From: Gonocerus acuteangulatus
Taxonomy: Eukaryota; Arthropoda; Insecta; Hemiptera; Coreidae
Assembly: GCA_946811695.1 (NCBI GenBank)
Contig: OX328125.1
Span: forward strand, 96,422,260-96,486,259
DNA length: 64,000 nucleotides
Direction: 5' to 3'
Notes under the pieces: model-generated
Database searches by the model: none
What the model was told of the DNA's origin: nothing
Seen by the model: the letters and a program-made list of their open reading frames with translations, nothing else
Shown here: positions 12,396 to 22,410 of the stretch, one piece after another
Numbering within the stretch: position 1 is the stretch's first letter
How the letters are laid out: every line of letters starts with the position of its first letter
Made by a program: the position numbers and the translations under genes

Positions 12396-13310
12396 TTAGA
12401 CTACTGTAGTTTTCGCCGACAAAGGGGGCTTTAGTCCATGATCACTAAATGCAGGGATCCAACTTAAAGAAGTGACGGTCCTAAAGTCTATAGATCTTTC
12501 AAAATTCTCGAGTATAGACGATTTTCTTCAACAAAAGTGACAACAGAGGAGGCATATCATAAGCAACTGCTTGCTTCCTTAGCTTATTTCAAGTTGTGTA
12601 AGCCATTTAGATGTCGACAGTAACGGCGTTATGCGGCAGACGTCAGGGTCATTTTCAGTGTCTGCTATGTAGGATCGATAAATAGTCCAACATCAATAGC
12701 TACTTTCTTCGGAGGAAAGCGCTAAAACCTGATAGAACGATTTATGCCAAAGATCATCCATGAACCATCAAACGTCCAAACAATTTATAGGGTTCTTTTC
12801 TTCTGCTTATCTACGATCCCTTGAACTATAATTCAACCATCTAACCTCTCACGAAAACACATTCAGGTGTTCTGCTTCCTTAAACAGAAATATTTAACAT
12901 ATTCCTGACTAAGAAATATTAATATACTTTTCTTACTTGGGGATATTAATAGTTTCGTCCTAGACATATGTGGTTTGGAGATCCACTCCATAACCTGAGG
13001 GCCAGTCCAAAACCACATGTTTCACATTGGGTTTGAGGCTCCTGAATGACTGGCATATATTGATCATTCTCACCTTGGTATCTTCACTAACTTCCGGAAT
13101 GTTTCTATGAACATCCTTCTACAGATATATTCCTACTGCAATATATACAATATATATACCTTTGCCAACAATTTTAGCAATGCAAAAGGTTTTAATTTTA
13201 TTCATAAGTTAGAAAAATCTATCGCAGAATCCTTTCAAAATACAATTGAATTATACAATAAAATCAAGTTTTATCTCATAAAGTGACTTTTAATGAATGA
13301 TGATTTCTTG
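12396..13310. other. Mostly unrecognised, with one Rpt2 end fragment
   Basis: At 12648-12728 a Rpt2 3' end remains (GTCATTTTCAGTGTCTGCTA, 'taggatcgataaa', 'aatagctactttcttcgg', 'ggaaagcgctaaaa') with an internal deletion. The rest shows no frame or repeat that I can match. Confidence 0.55.
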
Positions 13311-13319
13311 TAAATAGCA

Positions 13320-13329
13320 ATGTGTGTGT

Positions 13330-13372
<43 letters not shown>

Positions 13373-13398
13373 GTGTGTGTGTGTGTGTGTGTGTGTGA
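13320..13398. repeat. TG/TA compound microsatellite
   Basis: (TG)n, (TA)n, then (GT)n in series. Confidence 0.9.
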
Positions 13399-13875
13399 AA
13401 TATGTTGTTAAAACATTTTTATTTTATCTGATTATCGGGCGCCTTTCTACTCAGCCATGGATGATATGTATATTTTACAAAGTATTTTTCTTAAAAAACC
13501 GAAACAGAAATGCATTGAAGTCGAATAAATTTTAGATATTAATGAATTTGTTGTTCTACACTTAATATAATGCTATCAAAAAAGAAAAACTTCATACATG
13601 TGAGAGAGTGTATTCACAACAATATTTTTGAAAATTATCACCGAGATATCGCAATGCATAAATGCATGTATTTTTTTTTTTTTTTTTTTTTGAGTGCTAA
13701 CCTTATGGTCATTAAACGCCAGATATGCATTTATACCAATGTGACTTAGGACATCTATTAAATGTATACATGGTTGTATGTGTTCGTATTATAGAAAACT
13801 CCTTTATTGAGCTAATTAGATGACAAAACTTTATAAGAGTTTCTTATACTTCAGAAAGATGAGATCACCACAGAT

Positions 13876-13924
13876 GCTGTTATATTAAATAGATGCCAGA
13901 ATAGCATCTATTTAATATAACAGC
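13876..13924. repeat. Perfect 21-bp inverted repeat with 7-nt loop
   Basis: GCTGTTATATTAAATAGATG plus C (13876-13896) is exactly repeated in reverse complement at 13904-13924, with loop CAGAATA. A transcript would form a perfect 21-bp hairpin. Unlike typical miRNA precursors it has no bulge, and I see no second copy in this window. Confidence 0.9.
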
Positions 13925-14604
13925 AGTGTCTCTAAGCTAAATCCTGAATTGTTGAGATCATTATAATCAGCGATGTCTTAATTAAGATTTTTCTTAAATA
14001 AGAAAGTGCCAAACTCTATAACGAAGTCTGCTGTTCCAGCAATCGTCGGCCATATCAGCAGATCGCCCGAGGCGTGGACGGCTGCCAGATCAACATTGGC
14101 AAATAGTGTTTGCGAAATATCTGTCGGCGAATTCCGATAGAGCCGTGTTAGGATTCTCTAATTAATCGTTTCCAGCATTGGTAATTAATTTGTCAGAGGA
14201 GAGCTCCGGAGTCAGGTAGCAACACCTACCAAATACTTCAACACCTAGGGGAAAATAATGAGGTCTACTTATCCGTCGAGGTGATAAGCAGTCAGGGAAT
14301 AGTTGGGATTTGGCTAGGAAATCATCAATAAGAGTTTTGTAAAAATTAAGGACGTTTCGGCTACTCTTTCGTAGCCTTCGTAGGTTAAAATACAAAACAC
14401 TAATATAGAATTAATAAACATAATATTAAAACCAAGAAAGAAATATGGTAAATCTACAAATACAAATCACTTATAAGAATATTTGGTTGTTTACACCAAT
14501 AACCTATTTCCTGACTGCTGGATAAAATAATGTTATTAATTAGAAGAAATAATTATTTCCATAAAATACAAGTAATAACGTTTGTTGTTATTATAGTTGT
14601 TATT
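13925..14604. other. Unrecognised, with a motif shared with 17440-17520
   Basis: CCGTCGAGGTGATAA followed by GTTGGGATTTGGCTA at 14272-14326 recurs at 17461-17505 (CCGTCGAGGTGATAAATAAA ... GTTGGGATTCGGCTA). In the first copy it lies next to a hammerhead-like motif, so both may be remnants of one retroelement end. The 77-residue minus-strand frame at 14162-14395 spans it and shows no recognisable domain. Confidence 0.45.
14346..14388 (-). ncRNA. Degenerate hammerhead motif, ACGU type
   Basis: Read on minus: CTACGA (CTGACGA lacking G), a perfect stem II GGCTAC/GTAGCC, then GAAACGTC, in which ACGT is the palindromic stem III and C the cleavage nucleotide. The missing core G should abolish activity, so it is a decayed copy. 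Confidence 0.5.
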
Positions 14605-14777
14605 TTTTTTTACGGCGCATCAACAAATCTTGGCTATTAGCGCCGACATCCAGGGTGCAGCCAGGAATTTTCTCAGCGAGCCATGGGATGAGAACATTTC
14701 TGGCGCCGGTGGGGATCGAACCCGCCATCTCCCGCTTATGAATCTAGCGCGCTAGCCACTAGACCACGGGAGACCCC
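14605..14777 (-). mobile_element. SINE-A, complete copy
   Basis: Minus-strand copy with a tRNA-like head (GGGGTCTCCCGTGGTCTAGT, B box GGGTTCGATCC), a body ending in 'ggatgtcggcgcta', the GGCGC/GCGCC hairpin and an A tail (the T run on plus). A 13-bp target duplication with one mismatch flanks it: TATAGTTGTTATT at 14592-14604 and TATAATTGTTATT at 14778-14790. No coding capacity. SINEs of this kind are transcribed by RNA polymerase III from the A and B boxes. Confidence 0.9.
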
Positions 14778-14807
14778 TATAATTGTTATTATTCATTTTT
14801 CTGCTTT

Positions 14808-14918
14808 AGCGCTTTCTGGCGAAATTTAGCCATTGGAGATCCACTCATAACAGAATTTTTGAAAAATGTTTTCAAATCATCATTAGTCCTACTAGATAAA
14901 AAATGGCTCCTGTTAAAA

Positions 14919-14920
<2 letters not shown>
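14808..14920 (-). repeat. Rpt2 3' end fragment
   Basis: On minus it gives 'taaaacaggagccattttt', 'ctagtaggac', 'tctgttatgagtgg', 'ggcta' and 'gcgctaaa', in the order of the Rpt2 3' end. A TA tract adjoins it, as in the other copies. Confidence 0.6.

Positions 14921-14921
<1 letters not shown>

Positions 14922-14996
<75 letters not shown>
14922..14996. repeat. TA microsatellite
   Basis: Pure (TA)n of about 75 bases. Confidence 0.95.
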
Positions 14997-15002
<6 letters not shown>

Positions 15003-15044
15003 AATGAAAGTACGCAAAGGGGTGAAACTAGACAGAAGATTTAG

Positions 15045-15640
15045 TTAAATACTGAACACCTTACGTTTCTACCTGTTTTTGTTCCAGACATACGCCGTCC
15101 TAAAGGTTATTTAGAAAAACCCGTGTGTTTTTGTAGATACGCCTCAATTTTCTCTCCTTGTACACATTATTTTTCAAAGTTGTATTGCATTTTTGAAATT
15201 AACATTAAATTTTCTTTAAAGCTAATGCACACTCATTGTTCACAAGAGTCCTTTTCAAACCTCAATAAATGTCCAAAAAGTTGAAATTTATAGAAACGTT
15301 TATTGAACAACAATCTTTCCAGAATCACTACTCTCTCAACAAAAAAAAAAAAAAACCAGGATTGTGACAAATATTACATAAGTTGTAAAATTTAATTAAC
15401 TTTTGGATGGTATACTAAAAACCGATATTATCAATTTCATAATTGAATTGGAAATTTAGAGGTAAAAACAACTGATAAATAAAACTAATATCATGTTTAT
15501 TTTTGTGATATTATAAATTTAAATTATTCTTGATGAAATTGATACTCAATGATTAGAGAAACCCTTACATTAATGCTGAATACAAAATAAAAAGAATTAC
15601 TTCGAAAATTATATAAGTTGTTGTAACTGGCCTCTTCCTC
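15045..15640. other. No recognised feature
   Basis: AT-rich sequence with no matched repeat and no frame of interest. Confidence 0.4.
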
Positions 15641-15653
15641 GACTCTGTGTGTG

Positions 15654-15655
<2 letters not shown>

Positions 15656-15721
<66 letters not shown>
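15656..15721. repeat. TA microsatellite
   Basis: About 65 bases of (TA)n preceded by a short (TG)n. Confidence 0.95.
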
Positions 15722-15725
<4 letters not shown>

Positions 15726-15921
15726 TGTTTATCCTTTCCGCCTCTCTGTATTTTAGCACTTTCCTCCGAAGGACAGTAGCTATTGAGGTTGGACTCATGA
15801 CGGAATTTTTGAAAAACTTCTTCAAATCTTTATCGAACCTACCTAGTAGACACCGAAAATGACCCCCGTTAAAATATATATATATATATGCTATTTTTCA
15901 AGCTACTTCGCTGGGAATTAA

Positions 15922-16296
15922 ATGTGCTGTTTATTCGGCATCTGTCTCCAGCGGTCTTGCTCCTCCTGTCATCCTCCTGTCGAAGACACGCTGAACAGGA
16001 GACTCATCAGAGAGGCGATTGAGATCCACAAAAATCCAGCCAACTTCAATAGAGAAGAAGGACTTATCCTCTCCAACACCTGGCGGGCTATCCTGAAGAA
16101 GACTGGAGACAATCCACTCATACAGGACCACCAGCGCCCCGAACGGACGACCGAGGAAGCTAACATAGACAAACGGAACCCGATTGGCCCAGAGCCTCCC
16201 CAGTTCATAGGCTCGCATAGTCTCCGACCAAGAAGGATAAGAAGGGCCCAAACCACTGACGAGCTCATTCCCTTACCAACCAGCAAGGATGAATGA
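15922..16296 (+). pseudogene. C-terminal remnant of a Penelope-like element protein
   Basis: From residue 22 the frame reads EDTLNRRLIREAIEIHKNP, then NFNREEGLILSNTWRAIL. The pattern REAIEI...N.NR(E/D)(E/D)G..LS..W is typical of the region behind the GIY-YIG endonuclease in Penelope-like elements, whose reverse transcriptase and endonuclease prime insertion at nicked DNA. RT and GIY-YIG domains are absent, so this is a 5'-truncated, non-functional copy. The first 21 residues come from an inverted copy of the 3' UTR and are not original coding sequence. The stop at 16294-16296 lies five bases before a hammerhead core. The assignment rests on motif memory plus the ribozyme context. A GIY-YIG-bearing relative outside the PLEs is the main alternative. 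Confidence 0.6.
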
Positions 16297-16382
16297 TTGC
16301 CTGAAGAAGCCGGAGAAGAATCCGGCGAAATATTGCGATGACAGGAGGAGCAAGACCGCTGGAGACAGATGCCGAATAAACA

Positions 16383-16383
<1 letters not shown>
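15928..16383 (+). mobile_element. Penelope-like insertion with 46-bp perfect inverted ends
   Basis: TGTTTATTCGGCATCTGTC to GTCATC (15928-15973) is the exact reverse complement of 16338-16383. The unit encloses the PLE protein remnant and the 3' hammerhead motif. PLEs are known to carry inverted partial copies of their own ends next to 5'-truncated bodies, which explains this layout. It interrupts Rpt2 copy 3 near a TA tract. Confidence 0.65.
16296..16340 (+). ncRNA. Hammerhead ribozyme motif, AUAU type, best preserved
   Basis: Stem I ATTGC (16296-16300) pairs with GCGAT (16335-16339), including one G-U pair. Core CTGAAGA (16301-16307). Stem II GCCGGA/TCCGGC, 6 bp. GAAATATT (16327-16334) gives GAA, palindromic ATAT and cleavage nucleotide U. 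All invariant core positions are intact, since position 7 is free. It lies directly behind the stop codon of the PLE-like frame, as expected of a ribozyme in a retroelement's 3' untranslated region. Confidence 0.7.

Positions 16384-16395
<12 letters not shown>

Positions 16396-16436
<41 letters not shown>
16396..16436. repeat. CA/TA microsatellite
   Basis: A short (CA)n at 16385-16397 followed by (TA)n of about 40 bases. Confidence 0.9.
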
Positions 16437-16439
<3 letters not shown>

Positions 16440-17261
16440 TGTTAACACGATAGCGGCCAGAGTTTTTGTTTTTTCGTCACGAAACTTGGTATATAGCATT
16501 CAATTAGCAAAGGATTGAACGAGTTCGTTAACCACCAAAGTCGGACCACCGGAAGGGGGAGTTTACCTCGAACCCAAAACACTAATTTGACCATGTCAGT
16601 CGTAATATTTGTTATATTTCAACGAAACTTGGTATTCGTAGTGGTAATATAGAGAGAAAAGTGAGATATAAAAATGAACTAAATCGGTCCATTAGGAGGG
16701 GGGGTTTACCCCGGACCCAAATTAGTAACACTCATACCGGTCGCAATTTCTGCTGTATTGTAACGAAATGCGGTATAAGTCGTGGGTAACTCATGAGAAA
16801 GAAGTGTTGTAAAAATGAGCTGAATCGGTCGATCGGAAAGGGGGGGGGGGTTTACTTTGTAATATATTTCAATAGAAAAGCCCGCCAGAGTAGGTTCACA
16901 AAGCCGCCGCAAGGAGCGCTTTCTACCACTAGAGGGACCTGTACCCTGTTCCTGCGTTAGATCAAAATACGATAATATGAGGTTTTTTGTATTTATTACG
17001 TAGGTACGATGTGTAACATAACTCTGGAAGCAAATTAATAATAGAACAGTTTCTCATTACAAAATTAAAAGAGAACTATTCATGTTTTTATTTTATTTAT
17101 TTAGGATATTTTAAGCAAATTGTTCTGGAAAGCAGTCTGCACTACCCAAGTTCTGAGGAAAGTGCTTAGTTATGCAGCTCCTGCGTGACGGACTTTTTTT
17201 AGCGTATAAAGTTGCAAGACCTAGCCTACTACGTTCCAATACCTAATACGCCCGATTAAAT

Positions 17262-17263
<2 letters not shown>

Positions 17264-17310
<47 letters not shown>

Positions 17311-17368
17311 GGCGCATCTACATCTTGGCCATTAGCGCCGGGCTGTCTATAGGTTGCCGCCCATTAAA
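17264..17368 (-). repeat. 5S-SINE or SINE-A 3' part with long A tail
   Basis: A 45-base T run (A tail on minus) precedes TTACGGCGCATCTACATCTT and 'ggccattagcgccggg'. 'ctgtctataggttgccgccc' follows, which is the body module of the 5S-SINE. The head is missing. Confidence 0.8.
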
Positions 17369-17379
17369 TAATATACTAA

Positions 17380-18190
17380 ACTCTTTTAGCTATTAAGTTT
17401 TAAGTTAACCGCTTAAGGAACACTTACGAGATATCTCGGGTTTGAAGATTAGATAGTTAGCCGTCGAGGTGATAAATAAAGATGGAATGGTTGGGATTCG
17501 GCTAAAGAAACCTCGTATATTTGTAGGTAAAACAAATCGATCTTTTTTGCATAATATTTAATTTAAATTCTGTTATTAAGCGGTTAATGTAATGTATGAT
17601 TTTTTTTATGTACTACTATGCTTATAGAGAATGATACATGAAATAGATACACTGGTCACTCACCTATGTGTCTAAAATCGGGGGCATCCAGTTTCGTGCC
17701 TCTGTCTTCCTGGAACACAAACAAAGCTAGATTAGGGATTGTTATATTGAATACTTGTAAGGCGCTAGAGATGACTAGGATTCATAGATCGGACTACTGC
17801 TTAAGGTGCAGAACTAGTTCTAGGATAGTCACTTGGGGGTGTGTGGGCAGGACAATGAGGAAGCCGGGCAGGAAGGGGTCCCGTATCCAAATAGGACTTC
17901 GTGTCGACAAAGGGATCGCGAACCATCATTCAAAGTGAACGCACTGTGTTTTGAATGTGTTTCCGGGTCTGCTAAGATTGAGGGGCGGGAACTTATCGTG
18001 GCTTTCTTGACAGCTTCTGTGATTTGTTTTAGTTATTTATTTTTTCGTACTATTCACAAGTCAGAGGGCAGGAGGTGTCATTGCCCTTTGGAAGTTCAAG
18101 CACTTTCGGCAGGTCTCAAAAGTACTTTACTTAATGAAAAAATTTTGGAACTCCCAAAAAAATTCGCTTCATATCTCAGGACATTCTCAT
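17380..18190. other. Unrecognised, moderately GC-rich stretch
   Basis: Two overlapping plus-strand frames (17666-17938, 90 residues; 17833-18192, 119 residues) sit in DNA less AT-rich than its surroundings. I recognise no domain. Because a hammerhead-like remnant follows at 18198, the block may be the decayed body of a retroelement. It could also be unrelated. Confidence 0.35.
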
Positions 18191-18195
18191 AAGAC

Positions 18196-18238
18196 ACCTT
18201 GAAGAAGTGCCAGAATGTCTGGCGAAAAGTTGGTTATC
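18196..18238 (+). ncRNA. Degenerate hammerhead-like motif
   Basis: ACC, then TTGAAGA (core C replaced by T), a perfect stem II GCCAGA/TCTGGC, GAAAAGTT (one change from GAAACGTT), then GGT pairing with ACC. The fold is clear but two conserved positions are changed, so it is a decayed copy. Confidence 0.45.
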
Positions 18239-18295
18239 GCCTCATCAATATGATCATTTCCAGCAGACTTTAAAACATTAAGTATCATGGACTAT

Positions 18296-18887
18296 AAAAA
18301 GTCCGTCACGCAGGAGCTGCATAACTAATCACTTTCCTCAGAATTGGGTAGTGTCGAGTGCATTCCTGAATAATTTGCTTAAAATAACCTATATAGATAA
18401 ATAAAATAAAAACATGAATAACACCTGTTTCAATTCACATAGTTCAAAGTAAATCCCCCCCTTCCGATAGACCGATTTAGTTCTTTTTTACAACACTTCT
18501 TCCTTATGAGATACCCAGGATGTATACCGCGTTTCGTTACGGCAGAAATTACGACCGGCATGAGCAAATTAGTAATTTGGGTCCGGAGTAAACCCCCCTT
18601 CCTAATGAACCGATTTAGTTTATTTTTACAACACATTTTTCTCTTTAGTTGACCAGAACGAATACCGAGTTTCGTTGAAATACAACACAAATTATGGCTG
18701 GTATTGGCAAATAACTACTTTGGCTCCGGAGTAAACCCTCTCTCCAGATGGACCGATTTTGTTGGTTGAATCGTTTCATTGGGGAATATTACATACTAAG
18801 TTTCGTGGGGAAGAAACAAAAACTCTGGCCGGTATCGTGTTAACGGACACATATATAACTAGATATATATATATATATATACGTATA

Positions 18888-18968
<81 letters not shown>

Positions 18969-19093
18969 TTTAACTGGGGTCATTTTCGGTTTCTACTAGG
19001 TAGGATCGATAAAGATTCGAAGAAATTCTTCAAAAAATCCGTCATGAGTGCAACCTCAATAGCTACTTTCCTTCGGAGGAAAGTGCTAAAACT
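18296..19093 (+). repeat. Rpt2, copy 2
   Basis: It starts AAAAGTCCGTCACGCAGGAG and ends in 'agctactttccttcggagga' plus 'aagtgctaaaa', where ACTTTCCT and AGGAAAGT form an 8-bp hairpin with a TCGG loop just before CTAA. The internal modules match copy 1. An expanded TA tract (18860-18964) sits at the position that reads 'acatatataactatataaat' in copy 1. Confidence 0.8.
18860..18964. repeat. TA microsatellite inside Rpt2
   Basis: About 100 bases of TA with short TACGTA and TATTTA interruptions. The shorter TA stretch of copy 1 shows growth within the element. Confidence 0.95.
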
Positions 19094-19324
19094 ACAGGTT
19101 AGCCAACACATCTGTCTACGAATTATAAATGACTACCCAATTTCATTAAAATTACAGATATGCATGACTAGCTACTAATGCCGACAATCACAGACTATAT
19201 ACACACCCTCACGACTAAATTATTTCATTCAACATCGGACAACCAACTAATAGCTGAAATAGGCAAATATAAGAAAGAAACGCAAAGACGATACAAGCAC
19301 AAACGGACCAAACATACCATCGAC

Positions 19325-19445
19325 ACAAGTACAAAGTATCAAATCTGAAAAAAACGCATTTTTCATTTTCAATTTATACTTATTGGTCTTATATTGATGT
19401 ACGTTGTGGAAAACTCTCGAAAATTGAAGAAAAATAATTATCAAT
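19325..19445 (+). repeat. Fragment of the TCGTCGATGCAAATGC-type MITE
   Basis: 'acaaagtatcaaatctgaaa' and 'cgcatttttcattttcaatt' match the left end of the 44369 copy. The rest is diverged. Confidence 0.55.
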
Positions 19446-20160
19446 CACAGAAAATGTACGTATTTTCTCCAAACTTTCAACAATATTTATGTTAATTGTG
19501 CAAGTACCTAAGCCAAAAAAAAAGGACATGTAAATTATAGAATAACAACTAAGGCTAAATGTATATATTGTATATTCACTTTTGTAAATATATATATATA
19601 TCTTCTTTTATCATGGACTATGGAAGTTTACGAATTTAAAAAATTCAATTCACATTTTCAACCTTATTTACTTTCTCACTTCCCTAAGAAAAAGTACGGA
19701 AGTAGATACAAAAAATGTAAAGGACAGCTTAGAAAATTCTTCAATGGGAGAGCAATTTACATTTTTAACGAAAGATTAACGTAATACATTAACTGTTTCT
19801 TAAAGAAAAGAAACACACAGCTCCTGCGAGTCGGACTTTTTTTAAATATTTTTGGAAGAACTATAAAAGCATCTTTCCTAAGCACCCCAAGTATCCTGAA
19901 ACATATGGTTGGGGACAGAATCTAGTTGCCAATACAGGAAGCGGTTTTCAAGATAATTGTGTTCATTAACTTTGTTTAAGATATTGTATCTTAGATTCTC
20001 CCTCCAGATATCGGATAAGATTCCCAGGAAGATGGAGCTGCCCAGGTAATTGGACGATTGTCCACGCACATTTTCACTTCATGTATCTTCAGACATTCTC
20101 TACAGACTTTCCTATACAGGATTTATGCGACTTCGCTACATGAAGGGAGATGAATACCAC
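19446..20160. other. Mostly unrecognised, with a MITE-arm remnant
   Basis: At 19788-19845 'taactgtttctta' and CTCCTGCGAGTCGGACTTTT mark a broken arm of the GCGCTAAGATGA-type MITE. Nothing else recognised. Confidence 0.5.
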
Positions 20161-20164
20161 CAAT

Positions 20165-20300
20165 TTTATGGTTCCTGTTGGCGTGTTTCTTCCCTCTCTC
20201 CATAAGAAGGAAACAAGCGTATGAGGTTCACCTTATGACGCAATCCGGAAGTACCGAGTAGAGAATTTCGCGTTTCAGAACCCGTAGATCATGAAAATAA
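20165..20300 (+). repeat. Rpt1 5' end fragment
   Basis: 'gcgtgtttcttccctctctcc' (degenerate hairpin), 'gaggttcaccttatgacgcaat', 'ccggaagtaccgagtagaga' and 'gaaaataacagttcttcaaa' follow Rpt1 order. A TG/TA microsatellite replaces the TA tract. Confidence 0.7.
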
Positions 20301-20312
20301 CAGTTCTTCAAA

Positions 20313-20317
<5 letters not shown>

Positions 20318-20362
<45 letters not shown>

Positions 20363-20372
20363 CATATATATA
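20318..20372. repeat. TG/TA microsatellite
   Basis: (TG)n of about 35 bases followed by short TA runs. Confidence 0.9.
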
Positions 20373-20462
20373 TACCATGTACTCCCTCTGGAGTCAGGCT
20401 TAATACTAATAAGGTATGGGGATTACCAAACTGGCCAGACTCCAGAGGGAATACATGGTAAC
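20371..20462. repeat. Inverted repeat, arms about 24 bp
   Basis: TACCATGTACTCCCTCTGGA followed by GTC pairs with GACTCCAGAGGGAATACATG followed by GTA, with one mismatch and a loop of about 40 bases. It begins a block that ends in a hammerhead motif at 20674, so the block may be a retroelement with inverted ends as at 15928-16383. Confidence 0.75.
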
Positions 20463-20673
20463 GAGAGGACTTCCTAGCAAGGCAGGACTGAAAACCTTTT
20501 TATAAAATATTTAATTTAGCTATCATTACTTTAACATTTAGGGTAGGTGTAACATTTCATGTAGATTGGTAATGTTTTAATGCATCCAGTGGAGCATTTC
20601 ATAGATCTTATAGTTAGCTTCTATATAAAAGATGTTTGTTTGGATGTACAAAAAATAATATCTTGTTGTAGAA

Positions 20674-20718
20674 GTGCCCCTGAAGAGGTGCGAAAATATG
20701 CACGAATCATGTCGGGCC
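20674..20718 (+). ncRNA. Hammerhead motif, ACAUGU stem-III type
   Basis: Stem I GCCC (20676-20679) pairs with GGGC (20714-20717). Core CTGAAGA (20680-20686). Stem II GTGC/GCAC. Then GAATCATGTC, where GAA is followed by TCATGT instead of the self-complementary ACATGT seen in the related copy at 61533. The A-to-T change at the first stem III position probably weakens it. Confidence 0.5.
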
Positions 20719-20783
20719 TATTAAATAAAGTAGTATGAAGACAGGAAGATTGCTTTAACAACCCCACGCCTCCTAAGATCAAA

Positions 20784-20789
<6 letters not shown>

Positions 20790-20833
<44 letters not shown>
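20790..20833. repeat. TA microsatellite
   Basis: (TA)n of about 44 bases. Confidence 0.95.
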
Positions 20834-20836
<3 letters not shown>

Positions 20837-21382
20837 TTTTTCTTGATGTAGCTTAAACAGGATTTATGAAATTGAAAGAAAACGTATACATATTTCTGGT
20901 TTGGGGCTTTCACAAAAGAAAGACTGCTTTTAGTCAGTAAGTCTTAAAAAATTTCTCTGTCAGTATGAGTCAAAGACTCATTACAACTTTCAACTGGTCT
21001 CTGTTGTTCTATGAAATTGAAATTTGATTGATGGGTGATTACAAATAAATCCGTTATAAAGAATGATTTAAAACGAATGTTGATTGAATGAGAACTCTTG
21101 CTAGCAGAAAGACTCTGATTCAGAGAGCCTAGCGAGAGTACCATATTGGGAGCTGACTCCCTCCCTCCTACCATCTACAACTCTTAGTAATACTCAAGAC
21201 TAATTACTAAAACTACTTCAATAGTAACTAAATATCTCCTTACTCTGGGGTATTAGTAATTGTCAATGTTTGCTAGACAGCTGATTAATATCTAGGGAGG
21301 TAATACAGCTCTTTAAATGGTGTGAACTCAAGCTAGGTTGCCATAAAGTAAATGGGCTTGCCACGAACAGAAAGAAATCACG
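20834..21382. other. No recognised feature
   Basis: No matched repeat, and the 76-residue minus frame has no recognisable domain. Confidence 0.4.
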
Positions 21383-21395
21383 TATATATATATAC

Positions 21396-21450
<55 letters not shown>
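21383..21450. repeat. TA microsatellite
   Basis: TA runs with TACATA interruptions, ending in a short CA run. Confidence 0.9.
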
Positions 21451-21459
<9 letters not shown>

Positions 21460-21579
21460 GTATGTACACATACCTATATAACCTACATAAACGAGGAACG
21501 TCCTTTATCAAGACGAGGAATATAAAGAATTTCGCATTTTCAGATTTGTTATAAAAATTACACAATTATTTAACAAATA

Positions 21580-22060
21580 TTAGCTGAATACCCGTGCTTC
21601 GTCACGGCATATTGCACAGTTTATCATAACACGGCTCCCGTCATATTATATGTTATTCATCAATTGATAAGTAATCAAAGCATAATGATTCTTGACACTG
21701 GTCCGTATCATTCACGATGAAATGATCCCGCATCTGTGAGGTATAGTTCTCAATTTTCCCATCGCCCTGATGAAGGCTTGAAGTTCAAGCCGAAACGTCG
21801 GCAACAATAAAACCATTTTCACGGCAAAATGTAGTTTTATTAAAAAGCAGTGACCGAACCCCGACAATCCCTACCTTGCATCATCCACGGTCAACGATCT
21901 CCTCTCAATTTAAAAATTTATGTTTTCCAGATGTCATTTGGAAACACCTATTATATTTGTGAGCATAACCATGAAGTGTTCTGACTGGGGATGCTGATGG
22001 GTTCAAGGGTTTGGGATATTATTACCTTGGATGGACCATCACCTGGTGGCATAGCCTAAT
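21580..22060 (-). mobile_element. Helitron-like element, family 2, 3' part
   Basis: Read on minus it ends GCACGGGTATTCAGCTAA|T, a GC-rich terminus with a final CTAA before T, as expected for Helitrons (CTRR, insertion at AT). The block is homologous to 29600-30065 on plus: 'catcagcatccccagtca', 'tgtttccaaatgacatctg' and 'aattgatgaataacata' all recur. The 5' end is not located. A hammerhead-bearing segment (about 21760-21900) is inserted relative to the other copy. Confidence 0.6.
21764..21803 (+). ncRNA. Hammerhead ribozyme motif, ACGU type, intact core
   Basis: Stem I GCC (21764-21766) pairs with GGC (21800-21802). Core CTGATGA (21767-21773) is the textbook form. Stem II GGCTTGA/TCAAGCC is 7 bp. 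GAAACGTC (21792-21799) gives GAA, palindromic ACGT and cleavage nucleotide C. It looks competent in sequence, although stem I is short. Confidence 0.65.
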
Positions 22061-22410
22061 GCAAAATTTGTTTGTATTTTCTTAGATATTTTTCCTTAAA
22101 TACTAATTTAACTGTTAAATGAAATTAAAAAAAAAATAATTAAAAACTGAGGTAGAAAGAGACAGAAAAAAACATCCAAAAGAACGTTGGAATTTCTCCG
22201 AATGAGATCACCCCATCGAAAATTGAATTTTCAACATTTACAAAATGGTTCACCTGAATCCATCGTTTCTAAGTGCCAAAGAATAAAATTAGTTTGCAAA
22301 ACTAGTTTTATTCACCTTTCTTAAAAAACTGTTACATATATCACCTTAAAACGGTTCCATGCGTTTTCCTGTGGTATAAAACATATAAAAAATGGTCCTG
22401 GAAACCATCG

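Larger units (their letters stand above)
15752..17205 (-). repeat. Rpt2, copy 3, interrupted by a Penelope-like element
   Basis: The 3' end (minus) lies at 15752-15880 with the ACTTTCCTCCGAAGGA hairpin region. The rest follows at 16430-17205 and ends in GCTCCTGCGTGACGGACTTT (17180-17199), the reverse complement of the Rpt2 start. Between them sit TA tracts and a PLE fragment with 46-bp inverted ends. Two C/G-rich module borders (16695-16710 and 16838-16851) match those of copy 1. Confidence 0.7.

Noticed and set aside
15969..16499. 176-residue minus-strand frame
   Set aside because: It lies opposite the Penelope-like remnant and includes the inverted end and a TA tract; a shadow frame.
17666..18192. 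Host gene in the 90 and 119 residue frames
   Set aside because: No start context, domain or splice structure that I can support, and a decayed ribozyme follows; kept only as unrecognised DNA.
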